Positions 19,034 through 32,320 of a DNA stretch of 64,000 nt are shown in pieces. The stretch covers positions 13,142,932 through 13,206,931 of the forward strand of contig JAMKCF010000018.1 in NCBI GenBank assembly GCA_023634235.1. The letters are read 5' to 3'. The notes under the pieces were generated by a model, which saw only the letters and a list, made by a program, of their open reading frames with translations, was not told the DNA's origin and did no database searches. Source of the stretch: Pisaster brevispinus. Taxonomy: Eukaryota > Echinodermata > Asteroidea > Forcipulatida > Asteriidae. The stretch's first letter is position 1. Every line of letters starts with the position of its first letter. The translations under genes and the position numbers were made by a program.

Positions 19034-20178
19034 GAACCTGCTTAACTTCGGTGATCAAACGAGAACCGGTGTTTTCAGCGTAGTATGGCCGTAGACAAAC
19101 TTCTTATATAAAATTACGTGGTTAATGGTTTTCTTCAAGTTTCTGTTAGTCAAAAAAGGAGAATAACAAACTGGATGTCTACGGCACCCGGTATTCCCAA
19201 GAGGTCTCCCGTCCAAGTACTGACCAGGCCCGATGCTGCTTTACTTCGGTGATCAAACGAGAACCGGTGTTTTCAGCGTAGTATGGCCGTAGACAAACTG
19301 CTTTCATACATTTATGTGCTTAATGGTTAATTTCAAGTTTCTGTTAGACAAAAAAGGAAAAAACAAAAAACAAAATAGATGTCTACGGCACCCGGTATTC
19401 CCAAGAGGTCTCCCGTCCAAGTACTGACCAGGCCCGATGCTGCTTAACTTCGGTGATCAAACGAGAACCGGTGTTTTCAGCGTAGTATGGCCGTAGACAA
19501 ACTGCTTTCATACATTTATGTGCTTAATGGTTAATTTCAAGTTTCTGTTAGACAAAAAAGGAAAAAACAAAAAACAAAATAGATGTCTACGGCACCCGGT
19601 ATTCCCAGGAGGTCTCCCGTCCAAGTACTGACCTGGCCCGACGCTGCTTAACTTCGGTGATCAAACGAGAACCGGTGTTTTCAGCGTAGTATGGCCGTAG
19701 ACAAACTTCTTATATAAACCTACGTGGTTAATGGTTTTCTTCAAATTTCTGTCAGTCAAAAAAAGAGAATAACAAACTGGATGTCTACGGCACCCGGTAT
19801 TCCCAGGAGGTCTCCCGTCCAAGTACTGACCAGGCACGACGCTGCTTAACTTCGTTGATCAAACGAGAACCCGTGTTTTCAGCGTAGTATGGCCGTAGAC
19901 AAACTTCTTATAAAAACTTACGTGGTTAATGGTTTTCTTCAAATTTCTGTTAGTCAAAAAAAAGAGAATAACAAACAGGATGTCTACGGCACCCGGTATT
20001 CCCAGGAGGTCTCCCGTCCAAGTACTGACCTGGCCCGAACCTGCTTAACTTCGGTGATCAACCGAGAACGGTTTGTTCAGCGTAGTATGGCCGTAGACAA
20101 ACTGCTTACATAAATTTATGTGCTTAATGGTTAATTACAAGTTTCTGTTAGTCAAAAAAGGACGAAAACAAAATAGAT

Positions 20179-20327
20179 GTCTACGGCACCCGGTATTCCC
20201 AGGAGGTCTCCCGTCCAAGTACTGACCTGGTCCGATGTCTCCCGTCCAAGTACTGACCTGGCCCGATGCTGCTTAACTTCGGTGATCAAACGAGAACCGG
20301 TGTATTCAGGGTAGTATGGCCGTAGAC
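20179..20327 (-). rRNA. 5S rRNA gene with 31-bp internal duplication
   Basis: 149 nt, that is 118 plus 31. The segment at 20206-20236 is repeated at 20237-20267 with one difference (ggtccgat/ggcccgat). It covers the intermediate element and part of box C. The gene is probably non-functional or makes an aberrant RNA. Confidence 0.92.
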
Positions 20328-21880
20328 AAACTGCATACATAATTTATGTGCTTAATGGTTAATTTCAAGTTTCTGTTAGTCAAAAGAGGACGAAAACAAA
20401 ATAGATGCCTGAGGCACCCGGTATTCCCAGGATGTCTCCGTCCAAGTACTGACCTGGCCCGACGCTGCTTAACTTCGGTGATCAAACGAGAACTGGTGTA
20501 TTCAGCGTAGTATGGCCGTAGACAAACTGCATACATAATTTATGTGCTTAATGGTTAATTTCAAGTTTCTTTTAGTCAAAAGAGGACGAAAACAAAATAG
20601 ATGCCTAAGGCACCCGGTATTCCCAGGAGGTCTCCGTCCAAGTACTGACCTGGCCCGATGCTGCTTAACTTCGGTGATCAAACGAGAACTGGTGTATTCA
20701 GCGTAGTATGGCCGTAGACAAACTGCATACATAATACATGTGCTTAATGGTTAATTTCAAGTTTCTGTTAGTCAAAAGAGGACGAAAACGAAATAGATGC
20801 CTAAGGCACCCGGTATTCCCAGGAGGTCTCCCGTCCAAGTACTGACCTGGCCCGAACCTGCTTAACTTCGGTGATCAACCGAGAACGGTTTGTTCAGCGT
20901 AGTATGGCCGTAGACAAACTGCTTACATAAATTTATGTGCTTAATGGTTAATTACAAGTTTCTGTTAGTCAAAAAAGGACGAAAACAAAATAGATGTCTA
21001 CGGCACCCGGTATTCCAAGGAGGTCTCCCGTCCAAGTACTGACCAGGCCCGATGCTGCTTAACTTCGGTGATCAAACGAGAACCGGTGTATTCAGGGTAG
21101 TATGGCCGTAGACAAACTGCATACATAATTTATGTGCTTAATGGTTAATTTCAAGTTTCTGTTAGTCAAAAGAGGACGAAAACAAAATAGATGCCTGAGG
21201 CACCCGGTATTCCCAGGATGTCTCCGTCCAAGTACTGACCTGGCCCGACGCTGCTTAACTTCGGTGATCAAACGAGAACTGGTGTATTCAGCGTAGTATG
21301 GCCGTAGACAAACTGCATACATAATTTATGTGCTTAATGGTTAATTTCAAGTTTCTTTTAGTCAAAAGAGGACGAAAACAAAATAGATGCCTAAGGCACC
21401 CGGTATTCCCAGGAGGTCTCCGTCCAAGTACTGACCTGGCCCGATGCTGCTTAACTTCGGTGATCAAACGAGAACTGGTGTATTCAGCGTAGTATGGCCG
21501 TAGACAAACTGCATACATAATTTATGTGCTTAATGGTTAATTTCAAGTTTCTGTTAGTCAAAAGAGGACGAAAACGAAATAGATGCCTAAGGCACCCGGT
21601 ATTCCCAGGAGGTCTCCCGTCCAAGTACTGACCTGGCCCGAACCTGCTTAACTTCGGTGATCAACCGAGAACGGTTTTTTCAGCGTAGTATGGCCGTAGA
21701 CAAACTGCTTACATAAATTTATGTGCTTAATGGTTAATTACAAGTTTCTGTTAGTCAAAAAAGGACAAAAACAAAATAGATGTCTACTGCACCCGGTATT
21801 CCCACGAGATGTCCCGTCCAAGTACTGACCTGGCCCGACGCTGCTTAACTTCTGTGATCAAACGAGAACCGGTGTTTTCA
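20306..21880 (-). repeat. Higher-order repeat, 786 bp x 2
   Basis: Four-unit block (20306, 20502 and following units) repeated at 21092 and 21288. It has a few differences, such as 'aataca' at 20733 against 'aattta' at 21519 and 'ggtttgttcag' against 'ggttttttcag'. The same block is nested in 22664-26436. Confidence 0.88.
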
Positions 21881-21983
21881 GCGTAGTATGGCCGTAGAAA
21901 AACTTCTTACATAAATGTATGTGATTAATGGTTAATTTCAAGTTTCTGTTTGTCAAAAAAAGAAAAACGAAAACAAAATAGAT

Positions 21984-22090
21984 GTCTACGGCACCCGGTA
22001 TTCCCAGGAGGTCTCCCGTCCAAGTACTGACCAGGCCCGATGCTGCTTAACTTCGGTGATCAAACGATTCAGCGTAGTATTGCTGTAGAC
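21984..22090 (-). rRNA. 5S rRNA gene with 11-nt deletion
   Basis: 107 nt. Plus strand 'caaacgattcagcg' lacks 11 bases (gaaccggtgtt), removing RNA positions in the 5' half upstream of box A. The same deletion recurs at 26902-27008. Confidence 0.9.
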
Positions 22091-22663
22091 AAACTTCTTA
22101 TATAAAATTACGTGGTTAATGGTTTTCTTCAAGTTTCTGTTAGTCAAAAAAGGAGAATAACAAACTGGATGTCTACGGCACCCGGTATTCCCAAGAGGTC
22201 TCCGTCCAAGTACTGACCTGGCCCGACGCTGCTTAACTTCGGTGATCAAACGAGAACCGGTGTTTTCAGCCTAGTTTGGCCGTAGACAAACTGCATACAT
22301 AATTTATGTGCTTAATGGTTAATTTCAAGTTTCTGTTAGTCAAAAGAGGACGAAAACAAAATAGATGCCTAAGGCACCCGGTATTCCCAGGAGGTCTCCG
22401 TCCAAGTACTGACCTGGCCCGACGCTGCTTAACTTCGGTGATCAAACGAGAACCGGTGTTTTCAGCGTAGTATGGCCGTAGAAAAACTTCTTACATAAAT
22501 GTATTTGCTTAATGGTTAATTTCAAGTTTCTGTTAGTCAAAAAAAGAAAAACGAAAACAAAATAGATGTCTACGGCACCTGGTATTCCCAGGAGGTCTCC
22601 CGTCCAAGTACTGACCAGGCCCGATGCTGCTTAACTTCGGTGATCAAACGAGAACCGGTGTAT

Positions 22664-25600
22664 TCAGCGTAGTATGGCCGTAGACAAACTGCATACATAA
22701 TTTATGTGCTTAATGGTTAATTTCAAGTTTCTGTTAGTCAAAAGAGGACGAAAACAAAATAGATGCCTAAGGCACCCGGTATTCCCAGGAGGTCTCCGTC
22801 CAAGTACTGACCAGGCCCGATGCTGCTTAACTTCGGTGATCAAACGAGAACTGGTGTATTCAGCGTAGTATGGCCGTAGACAAACTGCATACATAATTTA
22901 TGTGCTTAATGGTTAATTTCAAGTTTCTGTTAGTCAAAAGAGGACGAAAACGAAATAGATGCCTAAGGCACCCGGTATTCCCAGGATGTCTCCGTCCAAG
23001 TACTGACCTGGCCCGACGCTGCTTAACTTCGGTGATCAAACGAGAACTGGTGTATTCAGCGTAGTATGGCCGTAGACAAACTGCATACATAATTTATGTG
23101 CTTAATGGTTAATTTCAAGTTTCTGTTAGTCAAAAGAGGACGAAAACAAAATAGATGCCTAAGGCACCCGGTATTTTCAGGAGGTCTCCGTCCAAGTACT
23201 GACCTGGCCCGATGCTGCTTAACTTCGGTGATCAAACGAGAACTGGTGTATTCAGCGTAGTATGGCCGTAGACAAACTGCATACATAATTTATGTGCTTA
23301 ATGGTTAATTTCAAGTTTATGTTAGTCAAAAGAGGACGAAAACGAAATAGATGCCTAAGGCACCCGGTATTCCCAGGAGGTCTCCCGTCCAAGTACTGAC
23401 CTGGCCTGAACCTGCTTAACTTCGGTGATCAACCGAGAACGGTTTTTTCAGCGTAGTATGGCCGTAGACAAACTGCTTACATAAATTTATGTGCTTAATG
23501 GTTAATTTCAAGTTTCTGTTAGTCAAAAAAGGACGAAAACAAAATAGATGTCTACGGCATCCGGTATTCCCAGGAGGTCTCCCGTCCAAGTACTGACCAG
23601 GCCCGATGCTGCTTAACTTCGGTGATCAAACGAGAACCGGTGTATTCAGGGTAGTATGGCCGTAAAAAAACTGCATACATAATTTATGTGCTTAATGGTT
23701 AATTTCAAGTTTCTGTTAGTCAAAAGAGGACGAAAACAAAATAGATGCCTGAGGCACCCGGTATTCCCAGGATGTCTCCGTCCAAGTACTGACCTGGCCC
23801 GACGCTGCTTAACTTCGGTGATCAAACGAGAACTGGTGTATTCAGCGTAGTATGGCCGTAGACAAACTGCATACATAATTTATGTGCTTAATGGTTAATT
23901 TCAAGTTTCTGTTAGTCAAAAGAGGACGAAAACAAAATAGATGCCTAAGGCACCCGGTATTCCCAGGAGGTCTCCCGTCCAAGTACTGACCTGGCCCGAA
24001 CCTGCTTAACTTCGGTGATCAACCGAGAACGGTTTTTTCAGCGTAGTATGGCCGTAGACAAAGTGCTTACATAAATTTATGTGCTTAATGGTTAATTAGA
24101 CGTTTCTGTTAGTCAAAAAAGGACAAAAACAAAATAGATGTCTACTGCACCCGGTATTCCCACGAGATGTCCCGTCCAAGTACTGACCTGGCCCGACGCC
24201 GCTTAACTTCGGTGATCAAACGAGAACCGGTGTTTTCAGCGTAGTATGGCCGTAGAAAAACTTCTTACATAAATGTATGTGATTAATGGTTAATTTCAAG
24301 TTTCTGTTTGTCAAAAAAAGAAAAACGAAAACAAAATAGATGTCTACGGCACCTGGTATTCCCAGGAGGTCTCCCGTCCAAGTACTGACCAGGCCCGATG
24401 CTGCTTAACTTCGGTGATCAAACGAGAACCGGTGTATTCAGCGTAGTATGGCCGTAGACAAACTGCATACATAATTTATGTGCTTAATGGTTAATTTCAA
24501 GTTTCTGTTAGTCAAAAGAGGACGAAAACAAAATAGATGCCTAAGGCACCCGGTATTCCCAGGAGGTCTCCGTCCAAGTACTGACCAGGCCCGATGCTGC
24601 TTAACTTCGGTGATCAAACGAGAACTGGTGTATTCAGCGTAGTATGGCCGTAGACAAACTGCATACATAATTTATGTGCTTAATGGTTAATTTCAAGTTT
24701 CTGTTAGTCAAAAGAGGACGAAAACGAAATAGATGCCTAAGGCACCCGGTATTCCCAGGATGTCTCCGTCCAAGTACTGACCTGGCCCGACGCTGCTTAA
24801 CTTCGGTGATCAAACGAGAACTGGTGTATTCAGCGTAGTATGGCCGTAGACAAACTGCATACATAATTTATGTGCTTAATGGTTAATTTCAAGTTTCTGT
24901 TAGTCAAAAGAGGACGAAAACAAAATAGATGCCTAAGGCACCCGGTATTCCCAGGAGGTCTCCGTCCAAGTACTGACCTGGCCCGATGCTGCTTAACTTC
25001 GGTGATCAAACGAGAACTGGTGTATTCAGCGTAGTATGGCCGTAGACAAACTGCATACATAATTTATGTGCTTAATGGTTAATTTCAAGTTTATGTTAGT
25101 CAAAAGAGGACGAAAACGAAATAGATGCCTAAGGCACCCGGTATTCCCAGGAGGTCTCCCGTCCAAGTACTGACCTGGCCCGAACCTGCTTAACTTCGGT
25201 GATCAACCGAGAACGGTTTTTTCAGCGTAGTATGGCCGTAGACAAACTGCTTACATAATTTTATGTGCTTAATGGTTAATTTCAAGTTTCTGTTAGTCAA
25301 AAAAGGACGAAAACAAAATAGATGTCTACGGCATCCGGTATTCCCAGGAGGTCTCCCGTCCAAGTACTGACCAGGCCCGATGCTGCTTAACTTCGGTGAT
25401 CAAACGAGAACCGGTGTATTCAGGGTAGTATGGCCGTAGACAAACTGCATACATAATTTATGTGCTTAATGGTTAATTTCAAGTTTCTGTTAGTCAAAAG
25501 AGGACGAAAACGAAATAGATGCCTAAGGCACCCGGTATTCCCAGGATGTCTCCGTCCAAGTACTGACCTGGCCCGACGCTGCTTAACTTCGGTGATCAAA

Positions 25601-26211
25601 CGAGAACTGGTGTATTCAGCGTAGTATGGCCGTAGACAAACTGCATACATAATTTATGTGCTGAATGGTTAATTTCAAGTTTCTGTTAGTCAAAAGAGGA
25701 CGAAAACAAAATAGATGCCTAAGGCACCCGGTATTCCCAGGAGGTCTCCGTCCAAGTACTGACCTGGCCCGATGCTGCTTAACTTCGGTGATCAAACGAG
25801 AACTGGTGTATTCAGCGTAGTATGGCCGTAGACAAACTGCATACATAATTTATGTGCTTAATGGTTAATTTCAAGTTTATGTTAGTCAAAAGAGGACGAA
25901 AACGAAATAGATGCCTAAGGCACCCGGTATTCCCAGGAGGTCTCCCGTCCAAGTACTGACCTGGCCCGAACCTGCTTAACTTCGGTGATCAACCGAGAAC
26001 GGTTTTTTCAGCGTAGTATGGCCGTAGACAAACTGCTTACATAAATTTATGTGCTTAATGGTTAATTTCAAGTTTCTGTTAGTCAAAAAAGGACGAAAAC
26101 AAAATAGAGGTCTACGGCATCCGGTATTCCCAGGAGGTCTCCCGTCCAAGTACTGACCAGGCCCGATGCTGCTTAACTTCGGTGATCAAACGAGAACCGG
26201 TGTATTCAGGG
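22664..26211 (-). repeat. Higher-order repeat, 1774 bp x 2, with nested 786-bp block
   Basis: Nine-unit block: 22664, 22860, 23056 and 23646 recur at 24438, 24634, 24830 and 25420, all offset by 1774. Within it the 786-bp block recurs (25420 to 26206, 24830 to 25616), so blocks have expanded inside blocks. Confidence 0.88.
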
Positions 26212-26901
26212 TAGTATGGCCGTAGACAAACTGCATACATAATTTATGTGCTTAATGGTTAATTTCAAGTTTCTGTTAGTCAAAAGAGGACGAAAACAAA
26301 ATAGATGCCTGAGGCACCCGGTATTCCCAGGATGTCTCCGTCCAAGTACTGACCTGGCCCGACGCTGCTTAACTTCGGTGATCAAACGAGAACTGGTGTA
26401 TTCAGCGTAGTATGGCCGTAGACAAACTGCATACATAATTTATGTGCTTAATGGTTAATTTCAAGTTTCTGTTAGTCAAAAGAGGACGAAAACAAAATAG
26501 ATGCCTAAGGCACCCGGTATTCCCAGGAGGTCTCCCGTCCAAGTACTGACCTGGCCCGAACCTGCTTAACTTCGGTGATCAACCGAGAACGGTTTTTTCA
26601 GCGTAGTATGGCCGTAGACAAAGTGCTTACATAAATTTATGTGCTTAATGGTTAATTAGACGTTTCTGTTAGTCAAAAAAGGACAAAAACAAAATAGATG
26701 TCTACTGCACCCGGTATTCCCACGAGATGTCCCGTCCAAGTACTGACCTGGCCCGACGCTGCTTAACTTCGGTGATCAAACGAGAACCGGTGTTTTCAGC
26801 GTAGTATGGCCGTAGAAAAACTTCTTACATAAATGTATGTGATTAATGGTTAATTTCAAGTTTCTGTTTGTCAAAAAAAGAAAAACGAAAACAAAATAGA
26901 T

Positions 26902-27008
26902 GTCTACGGCACCCGGTATTCCCAGGAGGTCTCCCGTCCAAGTACTGACCAGGCCCGATGCTGCTTAACTTCGGTGATCAAACGATTCAGCGTAGTATGG
27001 CTGTAGAC
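26902..27008 (-). rRNA. 5S rRNA gene with 11-nt deletion, second copy
   Basis: The same 11-nt deletion as at 21984-22090, with the same left neighbours. Copies of one deletion event carried by block duplication. Confidence 0.9.
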
Positions 27009-29863
27009 AAACTTCTTATATAAAATTACGTGGTTAATGGTTTTCTTCAAGTTTCTGTTAGTCAAAAAAGGACGAAAACAAAACAGATGTCTACGGCACC
27101 CGGTATTCCCAGGAGGTCTCCCGTCCAAGAACTGACCAGGCCCGATGGTGCTTAACTTCGGTGATCAAACGAGAACCGGTGTTTTCAGCTTAGTATGGCC
27201 GTAGACAAACTTCTTATATAAAATTACGTGGTTAATGGTTTTCTTCAAGTTTCTGTTAGTCAAAAAAGGAGAATAACAAACTGGATGTCTACGGCACCCG
27301 GTATTCCCAGGAGGTCTCCCGTCCAAGTACTGACCTGGCCCGAACCTGCTTAACTTCGGTGATCAACCGAGAACGGTGTTTTCAGCGTAGTATGGCCGTA
27401 GACAAACTGCTTTCATACATTTATGTGCTTAATGGTTAATTTCAAGTTTCTGTTAGACAAAAAAGGAAAAAACAAAAAACAAAATAGATGTCTATGGCAC
27501 CCGGTATTCCCAAGAGGTCTCCCGTCCAAGTACTGACCTGGCCCGACGCTGCTTAACTTCGGTGATCAAACGAGAACCGGTGTTTTCAGCGTATTATTGC
27601 CGTAGACAAACTTCTTATATAAACTTACGTGGTTAATGGTTTTCTTCAAATTTCTGTTAGTCAAAAAAAGAGAATAACAAACTGGATGTCTACGGCACCC
27701 GGTATTCCCAGGAGGTCTCCCGTCCAAGTACTGACCAGGCACGACGCTGCTTAACTTCGGTGATCAAACGAGAACCCGTGTTTTCAGCGTAGTATGGCCG
27801 TAGACAAACTTCTTATATAAACTTACGTGGTTAATGGTTTTCTTCAAATTTCTGTTAGTCAAAAAAAGAGAATAACAAACTGGATGTCTACGGCACCCGG
27901 TATTCCCAGGAGGTCTCCCGTCCAAGTACTGACCAGGAACGACGCTGCTTAACTTCGGTGATCAAACGAGAACCGGTGTATTCAGCGTAGTATGGCTGTA
28001 GAAACTTCTGATATAAAATTACGTGGTTAATGGTTTTCTTCAAGTTTCTGTTAGTCAAAAAAGGACGAAAACAAAACAGATGTCTAGGGCACCCGGTGTT
28101 CCCATGAGGTCTCCCGTCCAAGTACTGACCTGGCCCGACGCTGCTTAACTTCGGTGATCAAACGAGAACATGTGTTTTCAGCGTAGTATGGCCGTAGAAA
28201 AACTGCTTACATAAATTTATATGCTTAATGGTTAATTTCAAGTTTCTGTTAGTCAAAAAAGGACGAAAACAAAATAGATGTCTACGGCACCCGGTATTCC
28301 CAGGAGGTCTCCCGTCCAAGTACTGACCAGGCCCGATGCTGCTTAACTTTGGTGATCAAACGAGAACCGGTGTATTCAGCGTAGTATGGCCGTAGACAAA
28401 CTGCACACATAATTTATGTGCTTAATGGTTAATTTCAAGTTTCTGTTAGTCAAAAGAGGACGAAAACAAAATAGATGCCTAAGGCACCTGGTATTCCCAG
28501 GAGGTCTCCGTCCAAGTACTGACCTGGCCCGACGCTGCTTAACTTCGGTGATCAAACGAGAACTGGTGTATTCAGCGTAGTATGGCCGTAGACAAACTGC
28601 ATACATAATTTATGTGCTTAATGGTTAATTTCAAGTTTCTGTTAGTCAAAAGAGGACGAAAACGAAATAGATGCCTAAGGCACCCGGTATTCCCAGGAGG
28701 TCTCCCGTCCAAGTACTGACCTGGCCCGAACCTGCTTAACTTCGGTGATCAACCGAGAACGGTGTTTTCAGCGTAGTATGCCCGTAGACAAACTGCTTAC
28801 ATAAATTTATGTGCTAAATGGTTAATTACAAGTTTCTGTTAGTCAAAAAAGGACAAAAACAAAATAGATGTCTACTGCACCCGGTATTCCCAGGAGATGT
28901 CCCGTCCAAGTACTGACCTGGCCGACGATGCTTAACTTCGGTGATCAAACGAGAACCGGTGTTTTCAGCGTAGTATGGCCGTAGAAAAACTTCTTACATA
29001 AATGTATGTGCTTAATGGTTAATTTCAAGTTTCTGTTAGTCAAAAAAAGAAAAACGAAAACAAAATAGATGTCTACGGCACCCGGTATTCCCAGGAGGTC
29101 TCCCGTCCAAGTACTGACCAGGCCCGATGGTGCTTAACTTCGGTGATCAAACGAGAACCGGTGTTTTCTGCTTAGTATGGCCGTAGACAAACTTCTTATA
29201 TAAAATTACGTGGTTAATGGTTTTCTTCAAGTTTCTGTTAGTCAAAAAAGGAGAATAACAAACTGGATGTCTACGGCACCCGGTATTCCCAAGAGGTCTC
29301 CCGTCCAAGTACTGACCAGGCCCGATGCTGCTTAACTTCGGTGATCAAACGAGAACCGGTGTTTTCAGCGTAGTATGGCCGTAGACAAACTTCTCATATA
29401 AAATTATGTGCTTTATGGTTAACTTCAAGTTTCTGTTAGTCAGAAAAAGAAAAACGAAAAAAAATAGATGGCATCCGGTATTCCCAGGAGGTCTCCCGTC
29501 CAAGTACTGACCAGGCCCGATGCTGCTTAACTTCGGTGATCAAACGAGAACCGGTGTTTTCAGCGTAGTATGGCCGTAGACAAACTTCTCATATAAAATT
29601 AAGTGGTTAATGGTTTTCTTCAAGTTTCTGTTAGTCAAAAAAGGAAGAAAACAAACTGGATGTCTACGGCACCCGGTATTCCCATAAGGTCTCCCGTCCA
29701 AGTACTGACCTGGCCCGACGCTGCTTAACTTCGGTGATCTAACGAGAACCGGTGCAATTAGCGTAGTATGGCCGTAGACAAACTGCTTACATAAATTTAT
29801 CTGCTTAATGGTTAATTTCAAGTTTCTGTTAGTCAAAAAAAGAAAAACGAAAACAAAATAGAT

Positions 29864-29974
29864 GTCTACGACACCCGGTATTCCCAAGAGGTCTCCCGTC
29901 CAAGTACTTACCTTGCACGACGCTGCTTAACTTCGGTGATCAAACGAGAACCGGTGTTTTCAGCGTAGTACGGC
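29864..29974 (-). rRNA. 5S rRNA gene lacking its 5' end
   Basis: The plus strand reads 'gcgtagtacggc' and passes directly into the spacer at 'ttaatggttaat'. The transcription start and the first 25 or so upstream bases are deleted. The conserved AACCATTAA block is thereby moved next to the gene. Confidence 0.88.
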
Positions 29975-32209
29975 TTAATGGTTAATTTCAAGTTTCTGTT
30001 AGTCAAAAAAAGAAAAACGAAAACAAAATAGATGTCTACGGCACCCGGTATTCCCAGGAGGTCTCCCGTCCAAGTACTTACCTTGCACGACGCTGCTTAA
30101 CTTCGGTGATCAAACGAGAACCGGTGTTTTCAGCGTAGTACGGCCGTAGACAAACTTTTTATATAAACTTACGTGGTTAATGGTTTTCTTCAAATTTCTG
30201 TTAGTCAAAAAAAGAGAATAACACATTGAATGTCTACGGCACCCGGTATTCCCAGGAGGTCTCCCGTCCAAGTACTGACTAGGCCCGACGCTGCTTAACT
30301 TCGGTGATCAAACGAGAACCGGTGTATTCAGCGTAGTATGGCTGTAGAAACTTCTGATATAAAATTACGTGGTTAATGGTTTTCTTCAAGTTTCTGTTAG
30401 TCAAAAAAGGACGAAAACAAAACAGATGTCTAGGGCACCCGGTGTTCCCATGAGGTCTCCCGTCCAAGTACTGACCTGGCCCGACGCTGCTTAACTTCGG
30501 TGATCAAACGAGAACATGTGTTTTCAGCGTAGTATGCCCGTAGAAAAACTGCTTACATAAATTTATATGCTTAATGGTTAATTTCAAGTTTCTGTTAGTC
30601 AAAAAAGGACGAAAACAAAATAGATGTCTACGGCACCCGGTATTCCCAGGAGGTCTCCCGTCCAAGTACTGACCAGGCCCGATGCTGCTTAACTTCGGTG
30701 ATCAAACGAGAACCGGTGTATTCAGCGTAGTATGGCCGTAGACAAACTGCACACATAATTTATGTGCTTAATGGTTAATTTCAAGTTTCTGTTAGTCAAA
30801 AGAGGACGAAAACAAAATAGATGCCTAAGGCACCTGGTATTCCCAGGAGGTCTCCGTCCAAGTACTGACCTGGCCCGACGCTGCTTAACTTCGGTGATCA
30901 AACGAGAACTGGTGTATTCAGCGTAGTATGGCCGTAGACAAACTGCATACATAATTTATGTGCTTAATGGTTAATTTCAAGTTTCTGTTAGTCAAAAGAG
31001 GACGAAAACGAAATAGATGCCTAAGGCACCCGGTATTCCCAGGAGGTCTCCCGTCCAAGTACTGACCTGGCCCGAACCTGCTTAACTTCGGTGATCAACC
31101 GAGAACGGTGTTTTCAGCGTAGTATGCCCGTAGACAAACTGCTTACATAAATTTATGTGCTAAATGGTTAATTACAAGTTTCTGTTAGTCAAAAAAGGAC
31201 AAAAACAAAATAGATGTCTACTGCACCCGGTATTCCCAGGAGATGTCCCGTCCAAGTACTGACCTGGCCGACGATGCTTAACTTCGGTGATCAAACGAGA
31301 ACCGGTGTTTTCAGCGTAGTATGGCCGTAGAAAAACTTCTTACATAAATGTATGTGCTTAATGGTTAATTTCAAGTTTCTGTTAGTCAAAAAAAGAAAAA
31401 CGAAAACAAAATAGATGTCTACGGCACCCGGTATTCCCAGGAGGTCTCCCGTCCAAGTACTGACCAGGCCCGATGGTGCTTAACTTCGGTGATCAAACGA
31501 GAACCGGTGTTTTCTGCTTAGTATGGCCGTAGACAAACTTCTTATATAAAATTACGTGGTTAATGGTTTTCTTCAAGTTTCTGTTAGTCAAAAAAGGAGA
31601 ATAACAAACTGGATGTCTACGGCACCCGGTATTCCCAAGAGGTCTCCCGTCCAAGTACTGACCAGGCCCGATGCTGCTTAACTTCGGTGATCAAACGAGA
31701 ACCGGTGTTTTCAGCGTAGTATGGCCGTAGACAAACTTCTCATATAAAATTATGTGCTTTATGGTTAACTTCAAGTTTCTGTTAGTCAGAAAAAGAAAAA
31801 CGAAAAAAAATAGATGGCATCCGGTATTCCCAGGAGGTCTCCCGTCCAAGTACTGACCAGGCCCGATGCTGCTTAACTTCGGTGATCAAACGAGAACCGG
31901 TGTTTTCAGCGTAGTATGGCCGTAGACAAACTTCTCATATAAAATTAAGTGGTTAATGGTTTTCTTCAAGTTTCTGTTAGTCAAAAAAGGAAGAAAACAA
32001 ACTGGATGTCTACGGCACCCGGTATTCCCATAAGGTCTCCCGTCCAAGTACTGACCTGGCCCGACGCTGCTTAACTTCGGTGATCTAACGAGAACCGGTG
32101 CAATTAGCGTAGTATGGCCGTAGACAAACTGCTTACATAAATTTATCTGCTTAATGGTTAATTTCAAGTTTCTGTTAGTCAAAAAAAGAAAAACGAAAAC
32201 AAAATAGAT

Positions 32210-32320
32210 GTCTACGACACCCGGTATTCCCAAGAGGTCTCCCGTCCAAGTACTTACCTTGCACGACGCTGCTTAACTTCGGTGATCAAACGAGAACCGG
32301 TGTTTTCAGCGTAGTACGGC
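32210..32320 (-). rRNA. 5S rRNA gene lacking its 5' end, second copy
   Basis: Same deletion as 29864-29974 at offset 2346, carried by the block repeat. Confidence 0.88.
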
